From Candidatus Hydrogenedentota bacterium (lineage in GTDB: Bacteria; Hydrogenedentota; Hydrogenedentia; Hydrogenedentales; JAEUWI01), in assembly GCA_016791475.1 (NCBI GenBank), contig JAEUWI010000025.1:1-64000 (forward strand): a stretch of 64,000 nt of DNA. Direction: 5' to 3'. The first letter of the stretch is position 1. Each line of letters starts with the position of its first letter. Shown piece after piece: positions 7,614 through 15,900 of this stretch. The position numbers were made by a program, and so were the translations under genes. Under the pieces are notes generated by a model that was not told where the DNA came from, did not search any database, and saw only the letters and a program-made list of their open reading frames with translations.

Positions 7614-8822
7614 CTTCCCCCAGCGCCACACGTGCAGCACAAAAAGCAGGCCCTGCTCCACGAACTTCATCGCGACCAACCCAGTCAGCCCGGCCCCGTA
7701 CCACGCTGGCACCGCGAGCGCAAGGCTGGCCACGCGCGAGATGAGCGTGGGCACCATAATCCCGCCGCGATCACCCACAGCGCGGAAGTAGACATTGAAG
7801 GTCAGATTCGCCGGCGTCACGATCAACACCAGGGAACAAAGCTGCACCAGGGCCATGGACTCGGGAAACTTCGGGAAGAAAAACTGGATGATGAGGCTGC
7901 TGAGTACAAAGGAGGCCGCCGCCGTTGCCATACCGCCCAGGAGCAGATACAGCAGTTTTCGCCAGGTGAGCTTCATTGTTCCGTTGGCGAAGCGCGCAGT
8001 AAACACGGCGAATGCCGGGATGAGCACCGAACGCAGCTTCGTGTAGGGCAGCAGGCCGAGATAGAGAATCTCCAACTGCCGCTCCGAACCGAGGCTGCCC
8101 ACGAGCACCTTGTCAAAATGGTTTTCCACCATGACCACACCACTCACCAGCGTCACAAAGGTGGCAAAGGAAAAGAGGTCGGGGTCATTGCGCCGATCCG
8201 TGATGGCGCCCGCGCAATGAAAACAGATGAAGCCCGCGAGCAGCACGTGGGAACCAAAATAGGCCGCGATGGCCGCCCACGCATCGTCGGGACGCCAAAG
8301 GGCCGCGAGAATAACGGCAATAACTCGACCGGTGAACAGGAGGGTGGTCCAGGCGCTCTCCCGCGCGAACTGCTGCTTGCCGTTGAGGTAGGCGGTGTAG
8401 TTCAGCAGGGGCCGGTAGAGCGGAAAAAAGAGGGCGCACAGGGCCACGCTGATTGCCGTCTCCCGATTGCCCGTCACGCCCCAGTTCCACGCGGCCAGCC
8501 CCGCCAGCAGGACGGCCCCGCTGAAGGACACTAGCGCCGCGCGCCGAGTTCCCACGATGAAAGAATAGTCATAGCCGCGCGCCACGGATCGGGAAAGGCT
8601 GTCGCCGATACCCATGTAGGAAAAGACCGCGAACAGCTCCATGAGCGAGATGGCGTAGATATAGCCCCCGAAGAGATTGCCTCCGGTAAAATTGGCAAGA
8701 TACCATGTAAGCACGACGCTCGAAACAAGCTGCGCGCCGGTTTGCATCAATTTCCACGGCGCGCCGCTCACGAAAAAGCGCACATCCCCGTGGGACCAGA
8801 TGCGGCTAAGCCTCGCGCGCAT
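7596..8822 (-). CDS. Wzx-like polysaccharide flippase (MATE/MOP superfamily)
   Basis: A 408-residue polytopic membrane protein with about 10-12 hydrophobic segments spread over its length. It resembles oligosaccharide flippases, which move lipid-linked repeat units across the inner membrane. The N-terminal block (GAPWKLMQTGAQLVSSVVLTW) and the following YLANFTGGNLFGGYIYAISL are typical of the family. It overlaps the downstream glycosyltransferase gene order (8806-8822) by 17 bases, so the two are translated together. Its C-terminus is encoded by a short tandem repeat. No Wzy-type polymerase is obvious nearby; the large GT-C proteins at 15.9-20.5 kb might do related work. Confidence 0.82.
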   Translation of the reverse strand: MRARLSRIWSHGDVRFFVSGAPWKLMQTGAQLVSSVVLTWYLANFTGGNLFGGYIYAISLMELFAVFSYMGIGDSLSRSVARGYDYSFIVGTRRAALVSFSGAVLLAGLAAWNWGVTGNRETAISVALCALFFPLYRPLLNYTAYLNGKQQFARESAWTTLLFTGRVIAVILAALWRPDDAWAAIAAYFGSHVLLAGFICFHCAGAITDRRNDPDLFSFATFVTLVSGVVMVENHFDKVLVGSLGSERQLEILYLGLLPYTKLRSVLIPAFAVFTARFANGTMKLTWRKLLYLLLGGMATAAASFVLSSLIIQFFFPKFPESMALVQLCSLVLIVTPANLTFNVYFRAVGDRGGIMVPTLISRVASLALAVPAWYGAGLTGLVAMKFVEQGLLFVLHVWRWGKVNYEL

Positions 8823-9645
8823 GACGTTGACTCCCGAGGCGCTGCTTCAGCCCCTTGAATGATGCGGGAACGAGCAGGCGCAACATGTCGGGCACCAGGT
8901 GCATGAGCTCATGCCACGGACGCCGGTGCAGGCGGTGATATTTCCATCGGATCGCCAGGCTGCAGCGCAACTGGGGCTTCCAGCGCGCGTAGGAAATGGC
9001 AGAGAACTCGTGGGTACTTCGCTGGCAGAGGGGCTCGGGCAAATTATGGCCGCGGGTGCACTCGAGCAGGCGGAAGTAAAGATCGTAGTCCTGAGCGTAG
9101 GGGAACGCGGGATCATAACCGCCGCACGCGCGCAGGCAATCGAGGCGCACCACGATTGTTGAATGAATAAAGGGGCAGAAGCGCGGGAGTGCACTCGCAA
9201 TGGCGTCGTGCTCAACGGGTTTCCGCTTCACCACGACGGCGCCGGTCTGGCGGTTGGTGTCCTCGCTCCAGCACCCGATCAGGCCTGTATCCGGATGCGC
9301 CGCGCAATACGCGAGCTGTCGCGCCAGCTTTGCGGGATGCCAGGTATCCCCCGCGTCAATGCGGGCAAGCCAAAGGCCCCGTGCTTCGTCCACACCCCGC
9401 TTCAGCGCGCGGGTCAGCCCTGCATTGGCCTCCAGCGTGATAAATCGCACGCGCGGGTCCCGCGCGGCAAACTCACGGATTATGTCACCCGTTTCATCAG
9501 TTGACCCGTCATCCACTACGATGCATTCCCAATCCGCCATGGACTGAGCAAGCACGCTATCCAGCGTGGCGGACAGCGTCGTAGCGGCGTTGCGGGCCCC
9601 GATGACGATGGAGACCGTGGGCGATGTGGTGAAATCAGGGGACAT
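8806..9645 (-). CDS. Family 2 glycosyltransferase
   Basis: A 279-residue GT-A fold transferase. The N-terminal VSIVIGARN strand, VVDDGSTDE nucleotide-sugar loop and ARIDAGD (the DxD-like metal site, usually ADD) are all visible, followed by the acceptor-binding region with YAQDYDLYFRLLE. No membrane anchor is seen, so it acts at the cytoplasmic face. It is the first gene of a pair with the flippase, and the 80-base gap upstream separates it from the GT4 gene. Donor and acceptor sugars cannot be assigned. Confidence 0.9.
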   Translation of the reverse strand: MSPDFTTSPTVSIVIGARNAATTLSATLDSVLAQSMADWECIVVDDGSTDETGDIIREFAARDPRVRFITLEANAGLTRALKRGVDEARGLWLARIDAGDTWHPAKLARQLAYCAAHPDTGLIGCWSEDTNRQTGAVVVKRKPVEHDAIASALPRFCPFIHSTIVVRLDCLRACGGYDPAFPYAQDYDLYFRLLECTRGHNLPEPLCQRSTHEFSAISYARWKPQLRCSLAIRWKYHRLHRRPWHELMHLVPDMLRLLVPASFKGLKQRLGSQRHAREA

Positions 9646-9725
9646 GGTTGGCTCAAGGTGGCGGCTTCGGCGCGTATTCTACGGCGCGCGGGTGGGCAAA
9701 ACAATTTGCCGCATGGGACTGTTGC

Positions 9726-10937
9726 TTAATGCAGGCTGATTCGCGCGGACCAATTGCGGACCCAGCGGCTGTTACGAATCTGCCGCCAGAGGCGACCGGT
9801 CGCGCCGGGTGGATGGTGGGCATCGTGGATGAAGTCCTCGGTCATGCGCCGCTCTTCCGCCGCGATCCAGGCCGCAGGCCAGGGCCTGAGCGGGGTGCTT
9901 GGTGACACGCGGTCGATTCGATTGGAGAAATTATTGAAAGCGGTGGCATACAGCTCCGTGGCGTGAAGTGCGGACTGTTCCCAGCGGTAGCCATTGATTA
10001 TCGTGGTCACCGCCGCGCGGGCAATAGACGCGCAGCGCGTCGGATCGCCCATCAGGGTCGCCGTGCACGCTGCAAACGCAGGGGCATCGTCGAAGGGCAG
10101 CAGGAAACCGTTTTCGCCATTTCGGATCGCTTCGGGCACCATCCCTACTTGCGTCGAAAGACAACAGACACCGGAGGCCATGGCCTCCAGCACAGGCACC
10201 GGGCCGCCCTCGATGGTGGAGGTGCACCAGTAGACGTCCATGGCGCGATAGAGGGCCGCGAATTCCGCCTCGCCCACGACAAAGGGCTTCCAGAGACACT
10301 GGACGCCCGAGGAAGACAGGGACGCGATGAATTCCCCCCATCCTGGACCGACTATCAGGACTTGCGGGACGTGGCCCATTCCGAGTAACACCCGCATGCC
10401 TTTCACGAAGGTGTCGGTGCCCTTGCGCCCGCCCGCGTCGCTCGATCGCTTCCCCACGAAGCCTATAGTGAAGCATCCCGGATCCAGACCGAGTGCGGCG
10501 CGTATTGCAGGCTTCTCTTCCACCGCCGGTGGTCGAAAAGTTTCCGCTTGGATGCCATAGGGAACGATGGCAAGTTTCTGCTCGTCCACGCCGGATTCAC
10601 ACAGGCGCCCGTACCACTGGCGAGAAGCGGTCATTACAGCGTCGGCGCGATCAACGCTGCCCATGCTCGAAGCACCCTGCACGTGGTGGATCGTGGTCAC
10701 CGTGGCAATGCGCCCGCAAAACGCGTCGATGGTCTTGTTGGCGTCTTGTGGCGTAAGAAAGTGCGCCAAATCAAAATGCCCGGCGTAACGTTCCAGCCCA
10801 GGCAGCGCGCGGAGCACGGGTCCTGAGCATAGGGTGGCGTCGATGCCGGGTGTATGGGTCGCGATGGCCCGGGCGATAGTGCCGCAAATCCAATAGGGCA
10901 CATCGGGCACGAGCAGCACGCGCAGGGGTTGGTTCAC
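9726..10937 (-). CDS. Family 4 glycosyltransferase
   Basis: A 403-residue GT-B fold transferase. The C-terminal donor domain carries the retaining-enzyme pattern EGGPVPVLEAMASG (E-x7-E), preceded by a VGKRSSDAGGRKGTDTFVKG block that corresponds to the start of the second Rossmann domain. The start is GTG 10937, overlapping the stop of the upstream FkbM-like gene in a GTGA junction. It probably adds a hexose to a growing lipid-linked glycan in the cytoplasm; the sugar is unknown. The extreme C-terminus (about 60 residues, Arg/Trp rich) is not part of the usual fold. Confidence 0.9.
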   Translation of the reverse strand: MNQPLRVLLVPDVPYWICGTIARAIATHTPGIDATLCSGPVLRALPGLERYAGHFDLAHFLTPQDANKTIDAFCGRIATVTTIHHVQGASSMGSVDRADAVMTASRQWYGRLCESGVDEQKLAIVPYGIQAETFRPPAVEEKPAIRAALGLDPGCFTIGFVGKRSSDAGGRKGTDTFVKGMRVLLGMGHVPQVLIVGPGWGEFIASLSSSGVQCLWKPFVVGEAEFAALYRAMDVYWCTSTIEGGPVPVLEAMASGVCCLSTQVGMVPEAIRNGENGFLLPFDDAPAFAACTATLMGDPTRCASIARAAVTTIINGYRWEQSALHATELYATAFNNFSNRIDRVSPSTPLRPWPAAWIAAEERRMTEDFIHDAHHPPGATGRLWRQIRNSRWVRNWSARISLH

Positions 10938-11860
10938 GGTACGCCGCCCTGTGAAACGTCCACATAATTCAAGTCACGAATCAATTCAAACTGGCTTTTC
11001 CAGTCCCGCAGTGGCGTACACCAGTCTCCCGCGCGGCGAACATCTTCCGTGGCGCCATTCCGGTCGCTGAGATTGTCCTGGAACGCGAGCCCCTCCAAGC
11101 TATCTGCAAAGCCGTCTTGAAAGCGGCGGGGGTGAATGAAAAAAGCATTGACGCCATTGGAATCGACCGTGACGAAGCGATAGCCCCGAGAGCCGAGGAG
11201 CGCATGCCAGGCTTCAAGTGAGGCGCCATAATAAAGTCGCGTCGGGTGCGCCGCCATCCGCGAAAAACCGGGATCATAAGGTACGGTGATCGCCCTTTCG
11301 GGGCCGAAGGCGCTGTTGTACTCGACCACGACAATGCCGGGGCTAAAGCCGAGCGACAACACCGCCTCCAGAATATGGTAGTCGATGCCGTCAATATCGA
11401 GTATGAACACATCGGGGTTGCGATAGGGGCAGCGCTTCATCAGCTTCTCGATATTGTCCCGATCCACCAACTCCTGCACGGCGGAGACATTGTGGCAGCG
11501 CAGTTCACGGATCACCCGTTTGCAGCGCGCCGTCAGTCGCGGATTCCCCTCCACCATCACCCCGCCATAACGCCGCGCGAAGGCCAGCCAGGCCGAGCAA
11601 TTCTGCAGACCATCCGCCGAGCCGATTTCCATGAAGAAACGATTTCGCTCCAGCATCCGAGCACAGAGATAATCGATGATGCCATCCTCCCCGTGCTGGC
11701 TGAATCCGGAAAACTCCCACGACAGGGGCCGCGTCGGGTCCACCTCGCGCGCCGCCGCCGTGGCCGCCGCGCGGGCATAGGCGGCCGCCACCCGTGACTG
11801 GCATTCCAGGCGCTCGGGCGTGCGCAGCACGTGGAGGATTTTCTTCATCATCCGATACAT
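10934..11860 (-). CDS. FkbM-like SAM-dependent methyltransferase
   Basis: A 308-residue protein. The nucleotide-binding strand FFMEIGSADG with QNCSAWLAF, then GGVMVEGNP, and the motif VFILDIDGIDYHILEAVL match FkbM-type methyltransferases, which O-methylate sugars or polyketides. The preceding FSQHGEDGIIDYL is often seen in FkbM-like proteins of polysaccharide loci. It sits in the middle of a run of same-strand glycosyltransferase genes and shares a 4-base overlap with the next one, which supports a role in decorating the glycan. The acceptor is not identifiable. Confidence 0.78.
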   Translation of the reverse strand: MYRMMKKILHVLRTPERLECQSRVAAAYARAAATAAAREVDPTRPLSWEFSGFSQHGEDGIIDYLCARMLERNRFFMEIGSADGLQNCSAWLAFARRYGGVMVEGNPRLTARCKRVIRELRCHNVSAVQELVDRDNIEKLMKRCPYRNPDVFILDIDGIDYHILEAVLSLGFSPGIVVVEYNSAFGPERAITVPYDPGFSRMAAHPTRLYYGASLEAWHALLGSRGYRFVTVDSNGVNAFFIHPRRFQDGFADSLEGLAFQDNLSDRNGATEDVRRAGDWCTPLRDWKSQFELIRDLNYVDVSQGGVP

Positions 11861-11878
11861 GGCATCTCTCGCAGATTC

Positions 11879-12964
11879 TCAGACAAGCGAACGGTAAGCC
11901 GCCGCGAACTCGGCCACTGTCTGGTCCAGGGTGAAATCCTTCAGCACGCGGTCCCGCGCGGCCGCGCCCCACTCCAGGCGCTTGTGGGGCGATTCTACAC
12001 AGTCAGCGATGGCCTCGACCAGATGGCGGGTGCCACCACGCTGAAACAAGAGTCCATTTTCTCCGTCCACGATGATCTCCCGCGCGGATGGGAAGTCCGA
12101 CACCAGACAGGGCAGGCCGGTGCCCATGGCCTCCAGCAAGGCCATCGGAAAACCCTCTGCCTCCGATGCCATTACATACCCGTCGAGGGCATGAAGTACG
12201 GGCAGGACATCTTCCCGGAAGCCCGCAAAGTGCACGCGATCCGTCAGGCCATGATCTCCGCACCAGGCTTTCAGCGCGCCTTCCTCCGGCCCGCTTCCCG
12301 CCACGAGCAGGCGCAATTGGGGATACCGTTCGCGACAGGCATGGAGGGCCTCGCACACCCGGCGCTGTCCTTTGTCCAACCTGATGCGGCCCGTCATGCC
12401 CAGCACAAAGTCGTCCGGCCCAATGCCGAAACACGTCCGGGCCTCCGCACGCTCGGCCGCACTCGGCGGGCAAAAGCGCGAGGGGTCAATGCCATTGTAG
12501 ATGATTCGCGTTTGCACCGGCGTGATCACGCTGGCCGCCGCGGCTTTGGAGCAGGCCAGCAGCACATCGCATTTGCGATAGCGGGTGCGCTCCATCCACT
12601 GCTGGCTCAGGCTGCCGCCGCCGCGAATATGGTGAAGGTGCTCCACCAGTCGAGGGGGCCGCGCCCACTCCGAAAAGAGGCACGACGGCGCGCCGTGGGC
12701 ATGGACGATATCCGGCGCTTCGGCGCGAAGCAGCCCGCGCAGTTTCCAGGGGATGCGCGGGTCCCATCGAGAGGCCGCCAGATGGCGCGGTGGAATTCCT
12801 CGCTCCGCAAAAGCTCCCGAAAAGGCCCCCGGCCCATGGAGTACCGCCAGGGTGCAGTCGATGTCCAGATCCGCCAGTCGAGGGAGCACGGAAAGCAGCA
12901 GGGTCTGGACGCCCCCCAATTTCATACTGTCCACCACATGGACCACGCGCAACCGACGCCCCAT
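11879..12964 (-). CDS. Family 4 glycosyltransferase
   Basis: A 361-residue GT-B transferase. The N-terminal RVVHVVDSMKLGGVQTLLL is the classic acceptor-domain start. The mid-protein IYNGIDPSRF and GMTGRIRLDKGQ are the hinge and donor-domain entry, and SEAEGFPMALLEAMGTG is the catalytic E-x7-E block. I place the start at ATG 12964; this overlaps the upstream gene's stop (12966-12968) closely, and the 19 extra residues of the longer frame are proline/arginine-rich and unconserved. It is one of three GT4 enzymes in the cluster. Confidence 0.9.
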   Translation of the reverse strand: MGRRLRVVHVVDSMKLGGVQTLLLSVLPRLADLDIDCTLAVLHGPGAFSGAFAERGIPPRHLAASRWDPRIPWKLRGLLRAEAPDIVHAHGAPSCLFSEWARPPRLVEHLHHIRGGGSLSQQWMERTRYRKCDVLLACSKAAAASVITPVQTRIIYNGIDPSRFCPPSAAERAEARTCFGIGPDDFVLGMTGRIRLDKGQRRVCEALHACRERYPQLRLLVAGSGPEEGALKAWCGDHGLTDRVHFAGFREDVLPVLHALDGYVMASEAEGFPMALLEAMGTGLPCLVSDFPSAREIIVDGENGLLFQRGGTRHLVEAIADCVESPHKRLEWGAAARDRVLKDFTLDQTVAEFAAAYRSLV

Positions 12965-12965
12965 C

Positions 12966-14093
12966 TCAGGCACCCGACCCCGCGGCGGTGCGATAATGGG
13001 CAAGATAGGCCGCGGCAACATCGTTCCAGCCCCGGGCCTCCGCCTTCGCGCGGGAATGTGCGCCGTGGCTGCGGATCAACGCGGGCCGTTGCAGATAGGC
13101 GTTGAGCGCCCGGGCAATATCGGCACCGTCCGGTGCGATGAAATCGCCGTTAAGTCCCGGCTCGATCAGCTCCAGCGCACCACCCGTCCGCGTCTTGAGG
13201 ATGGGCAGGCCCGAGGCCATGGCCTCCAGCACGGTGTTGCTCATCCCTTCATTCAGCGAGGGGAGCACGAAAACATCGTGGGTGCGATAGACCGACGGCA
13301 ATTGCTCGTGGGGGACCGCCCCCAGAAAGCGCACGCGCTCACCCAGTTCCGCCGCACGCGCCGCCAGGGCTTCGCGCTGGTTGCCCTCGCCCACGATGGT
13401 GAGGGTCGCGCGGTCATCGCCCAGTTGCGTCATGGCATCGATGACGTGCTCGATGCCCTTGCGCTGGATCAGACGCGCCACGGTGAGTATCCGCAGTCCG
13501 CCGTTGGTGTCCAGCGGTTCGCCCGGCCGGAAGGTGGTCGTATCCACACCATTGGGGATCACGTCGATGGTCTGGCCCGGCGCGGATTGCAGGGCGAGGT
13601 CGCGCAACCCCTCGGAATTCGCCACCACGACGGCCGCCCTGCGCCACACGTGGGCACTGAGTCTCTTAAATAAAAGCGTGTCCGCGACGCGAAAGCGCGC
13701 ATTGTAAAAGGGCACATCAGAGCCTCGCAGCGAAACGATATAGGGCAGGTTCAGCCGCCAGGCCATGACCCCGCAGGGAATTCCAAAGAAGGCATGGCAC
13801 AGGTCGTATCGGTGCCGCTTTGTCAGTACACGCGCATAGCGGTAAGCCCTCAGGCTGTAGGTCATCAAATCGCGATTTGTCTGGTAGTGGAGACTGCCGC
13901 GTTTGCCGATGTCCACAAAGTGAACGGTCTGACCGGGCGCGATTTGCTCCTGACGGCTCTCGCCCGCAGAGGAGGTGACCAGATCGATTACCAGATCGGC
14001 CTGGCCCGCCATCGCGCCAAGGATATTGCGATTGGCCTGGGCTGCGCCGCCGCCCAGCGGGGGAAACTCGTAGTTGAGCATGAGCACGCGCAC
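12966..14093 (-). CDS. Family 4 glycosyltransferase
   Basis: A 375-residue GT-B transferase. VRVLMLNYEFPPLGGGAAQ marks the N-terminus, IPNGVDTTTF and LTVARLIQRKGIEH the hinge and donor domain, and LPSLNEGMSNTVLEAMASG the catalytic E-x7-E region. The likely start is GTG 14093, five bases after the stop of the upstream GT2 gene, with GGTGGAGA about 9 bases before it; a longer frame from 14168 would run back into that gene. It is coupled on both sides, so the 15.05-10.93 kb block reads as a single operon. Confidence 0.9.
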   Translation of the reverse strand: MRVLMLNYEFPPLGGGAAQANRNILGAMAGQADLVIDLVTSSAGESRQEQIAPGQTVHFVDIGKRGSLHYQTNRDLMTYSLRAYRYARVLTKRHRYDLCHAFFGIPCGVMAWRLNLPYIVSLRGSDVPFYNARFRVADTLLFKRLSAHVWRRAAVVVANSEGLRDLALQSAPGQTIDVIPNGVDTTTFRPGEPLDTNGGLRILTVARLIQRKGIEHVIDAMTQLGDDRATLTIVGEGNQREALAARAAELGERVRFLGAVPHEQLPSVYRTHDVFVLPSLNEGMSNTVLEAMASGLPILKTRTGGALELIEPGLNGDFIAPDGADIARALNAYLQRPALIRSHGAHSRAKAEARGWNDVAAAYLAHYRTAAGSGA

Positions 14094-14097
14094 GGGC

Positions 14098-15054
14098 TCA
14101 GTCTCCACCGATGATTTCACGTACCGTGTAAATAGTCTTGTTCTGACTCTCGTAGTAGGTGCGCACACTCAATTCGCCCAGGAGCCCCATGCCAATGAGC
14201 TGCAGCCCGCCGAGTCCGAACAGAATGCAGATGTACATCCACGCGTTGTCCGTTACGTCTTGTCCGTAGGCGAGTTTTTCCCCGAGTGTTATCGTCCCCG
14301 CGACAAAGCCCATGAAGAGCGCGTAGAGCCCCCACTTGCCAAATACCTGCATGGGCTTGGTCCGGTAGGACATCAGAAATTTGATCGTAATCAAGTCGAG
14401 CACCACGCGAAACGTTCGGTCGATGCCATATTTCGAATGGCCAAAGCTGCGGGGCCGGTGATTCACGGGAATCTCCACCACGCTGGCCCCCGCCCAACTC
14501 GCCAGCACTGGAAGGAATCGGTGCATTTCGCCATAGAGGTGCATGTGCTCCGCCAGGTCGCGGTTGTAGGCTTTCAGGGAGCAACCGTAATCATGAAGCT
14601 TGACGCCCGTAATCCGAGAAATGAGCCAATTGGCCACGAGGCTCGGGAGCCGCCGTGAAAAGAACTCGTCCTGACGCCGGGCACGCCAGCCACTGACCAC
14701 ATCAAAACCCTCCTCCATCTTCTCCAGCAATCGGGGAATGTCCCTGGGGTCATTCTGCAGATCGGCATCCAGCGGCACGATCACCGCGCCCCGCGCGGCA
14801 TCGAAACCCGCCGCCATCGCCGCAGTCTGTCCGAAGTTGCGTCGGAATATAATCGCCCGCACGCCTGCACGGGCGGCCAGGGTGCGGCAAATCTTTGCGG
14901 AGCCGTCGGTGCTTCCATCATCCACGAAGATTACCTCGTAACGCCGACCAGGGAGCAATTCCATGGCTGCGCAGATCTCTCCATAGAGCTGGAGAAGGGA
15001 GTCCTCCTCGTTAAATACCGGTATGACAATGGATACGGCGTAAGGATGGTTCAT
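14098..15054 (-). CDS. Polyprenyl-phosphate glycosyltransferase (GT2, DPM1/GtrB-like)
   Basis: A 318-residue enzyme with a cytoplasmic GT-A domain and two C-terminal membrane segments (about residues 235-255 and 268-290). VSIVIPVFNEEDSL, FVDDGSTDGS, the DADLQNDP metal site and the FRRNFGQTAAMAAGF block define the family, which transfers a sugar from a nucleotide to undecaprenyl phosphate. That product feeds GT-C enzymes working outside the membrane, and two such proteins are encoded just beyond at 15.9-20.5 kb. The start is ATG 15054; the open frame continues upstream without a conserved sequence. Confidence 0.92.
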   Translation of the reverse strand: MNHPYAVSIVIPVFNEEDSLLQLYGEICAAMELLPGRRYEVIFVDDGSTDGSAKICRTLAARAGVRAIIFRRNFGQTAAMAAGFDAARGAVIVPLDADLQNDPRDIPRLLEKMEEGFDVVSGWRARRQDEFFSRRLPSLVANWLISRITGVKLHDYGCSLKAYNRDLAEHMHLYGEMHRFLPVLASWAGASVVEIPVNHRPRSFGHSKYGIDRTFRVVLDLITIKFLMSYRTKPMQVFGKWGLYALFMGFVAGTITLGEKLAYGQDVTDNAWMYICILFGLGGLQLIGMGLLGELSVRTYYESQNKTIYTVREIIGGD

Positions 15055-15187
15055 CGGGCACCTGTTGGAAACCGCAGCGGGCGCGGCGGGGGGCGGCGCA
15101 TCATACCCAAGGGGCCCCGGCCTGTTCAATGCGCCCGCAGTTCCGGAGCGATTGCGCCCGTGGAAGCGCCGTCGCCCGGCCTCCCTT

Positions 15188-15216
15188 TTGCATCCCACGG
15201 CGGGACTTACTATAAT
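15188..15216 (+). promoter_or_regulatory. Sigma-70-like promoter for the plus-strand glycan genes
   Basis: TTGCAT at 15188-15193 and a perfect TATAAT at 15211-15216, 17 bases apart. It lies 45 bases before the ATG at 15262 and about 130 bases from the divergent GT2 start. Confidence 0.72.
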
Positions 15217-15261
15217 GCGCTCTCTCTCCTGAAGCCCTTTCCACCCGAACGCGAGGTATCC

Positions 15262-15894
15262 ATGCATTCCGATACGGACGCTTTGCCCGCCGCCATCGAC
15301 ACGCCGGCAGCCCCCGCTCCAACGCGTCATACCTTTCCGGAGCATACCATCCTCTCGCTGGCGCTCATGCTGCTCTTGTCCTGCGGCGTGCTCTATGGCA
15401 TGAATTGGGCCTATAAGGAAGACGTTAAAGTCGTACAGCAGTGGGACTTCTCCGCCCTGGCTGGTGAAGGCCCCTGGACCTTTCCAAAGGCGGATCAGTC
15501 CCGGACCGAATCAGGCATGGTCTATACCGCCGCGCAGACGGGTCCGGGCCCCGCGCTTACCCTCAATTTTGACGCCGCAACGGTGCGCAACATCCGCGTC
15601 ACCATGGCCGTGAGCAGGGTGGAAGATGGCATGCCCATCCCCTATGCGCTGGAGTGGTACTGGGCAAGTCCCGACGACGTGGCGGCGGCCGGCGAAGGCT
15701 GGCCCTTTTCGACGGATCGAGGCACGCCTTTTGTGCAGCCCGACCGCCACAAGGAAGAGGAGCGCCTCGTGCGCATTCACGAGCACCCACGATGGCGGGG
15801 GCCGATTGCGAAGGCCTTTCTCAGTGTGAAGCTTCCGAACAGCGCCATCGGCCCCTTCAGGGTGGAAACGAAGAAAATAGAGTTTCTGGAGTAA
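15262..15894 (+). CDS. Single-pass membrane protein of unknown function
   Basis: A 210-residue protein I do not recognise. A short cytoplasmic Pro/Ala/Thr-rich N-terminus is followed by one membrane segment (about residues 32-50, LSLALMLLLSCGVLYGMNW) and then an extracytoplasmic domain of about 155 residues. The pattern TVRNIRVTMAVSRVEDGMPIP and the W-rich strands suggest a beta-sandwich, possibly carbohydrate-binding. The start ATG 15262 has GAGG five bases upstream and a strong promoter. Six bases separate it from the large GT-C gene, so the two are surely co-transcribed and may act together. Confidence 0.75.
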   Translation: MHSDTDALPAAIDTPAAPAPTRHTFPEHTILSLALMLLLSCGVLYGMNWAYKEDVKVVQQWDFSALAGEGPWTFPKADQSRTESGMVYTAAQTGPGPALTLNFDAATVRNIRVTMAVSRVEDGMPIPYALEWYWASPDDVAAAGEGWPFSTDRGTPFVQPDRHKEEERLVRIHEHPRWRGPIAKAFLSVKLPNSAIGPFRVETKKIEFLE

Positions 15895-15900
15895 CGCGCC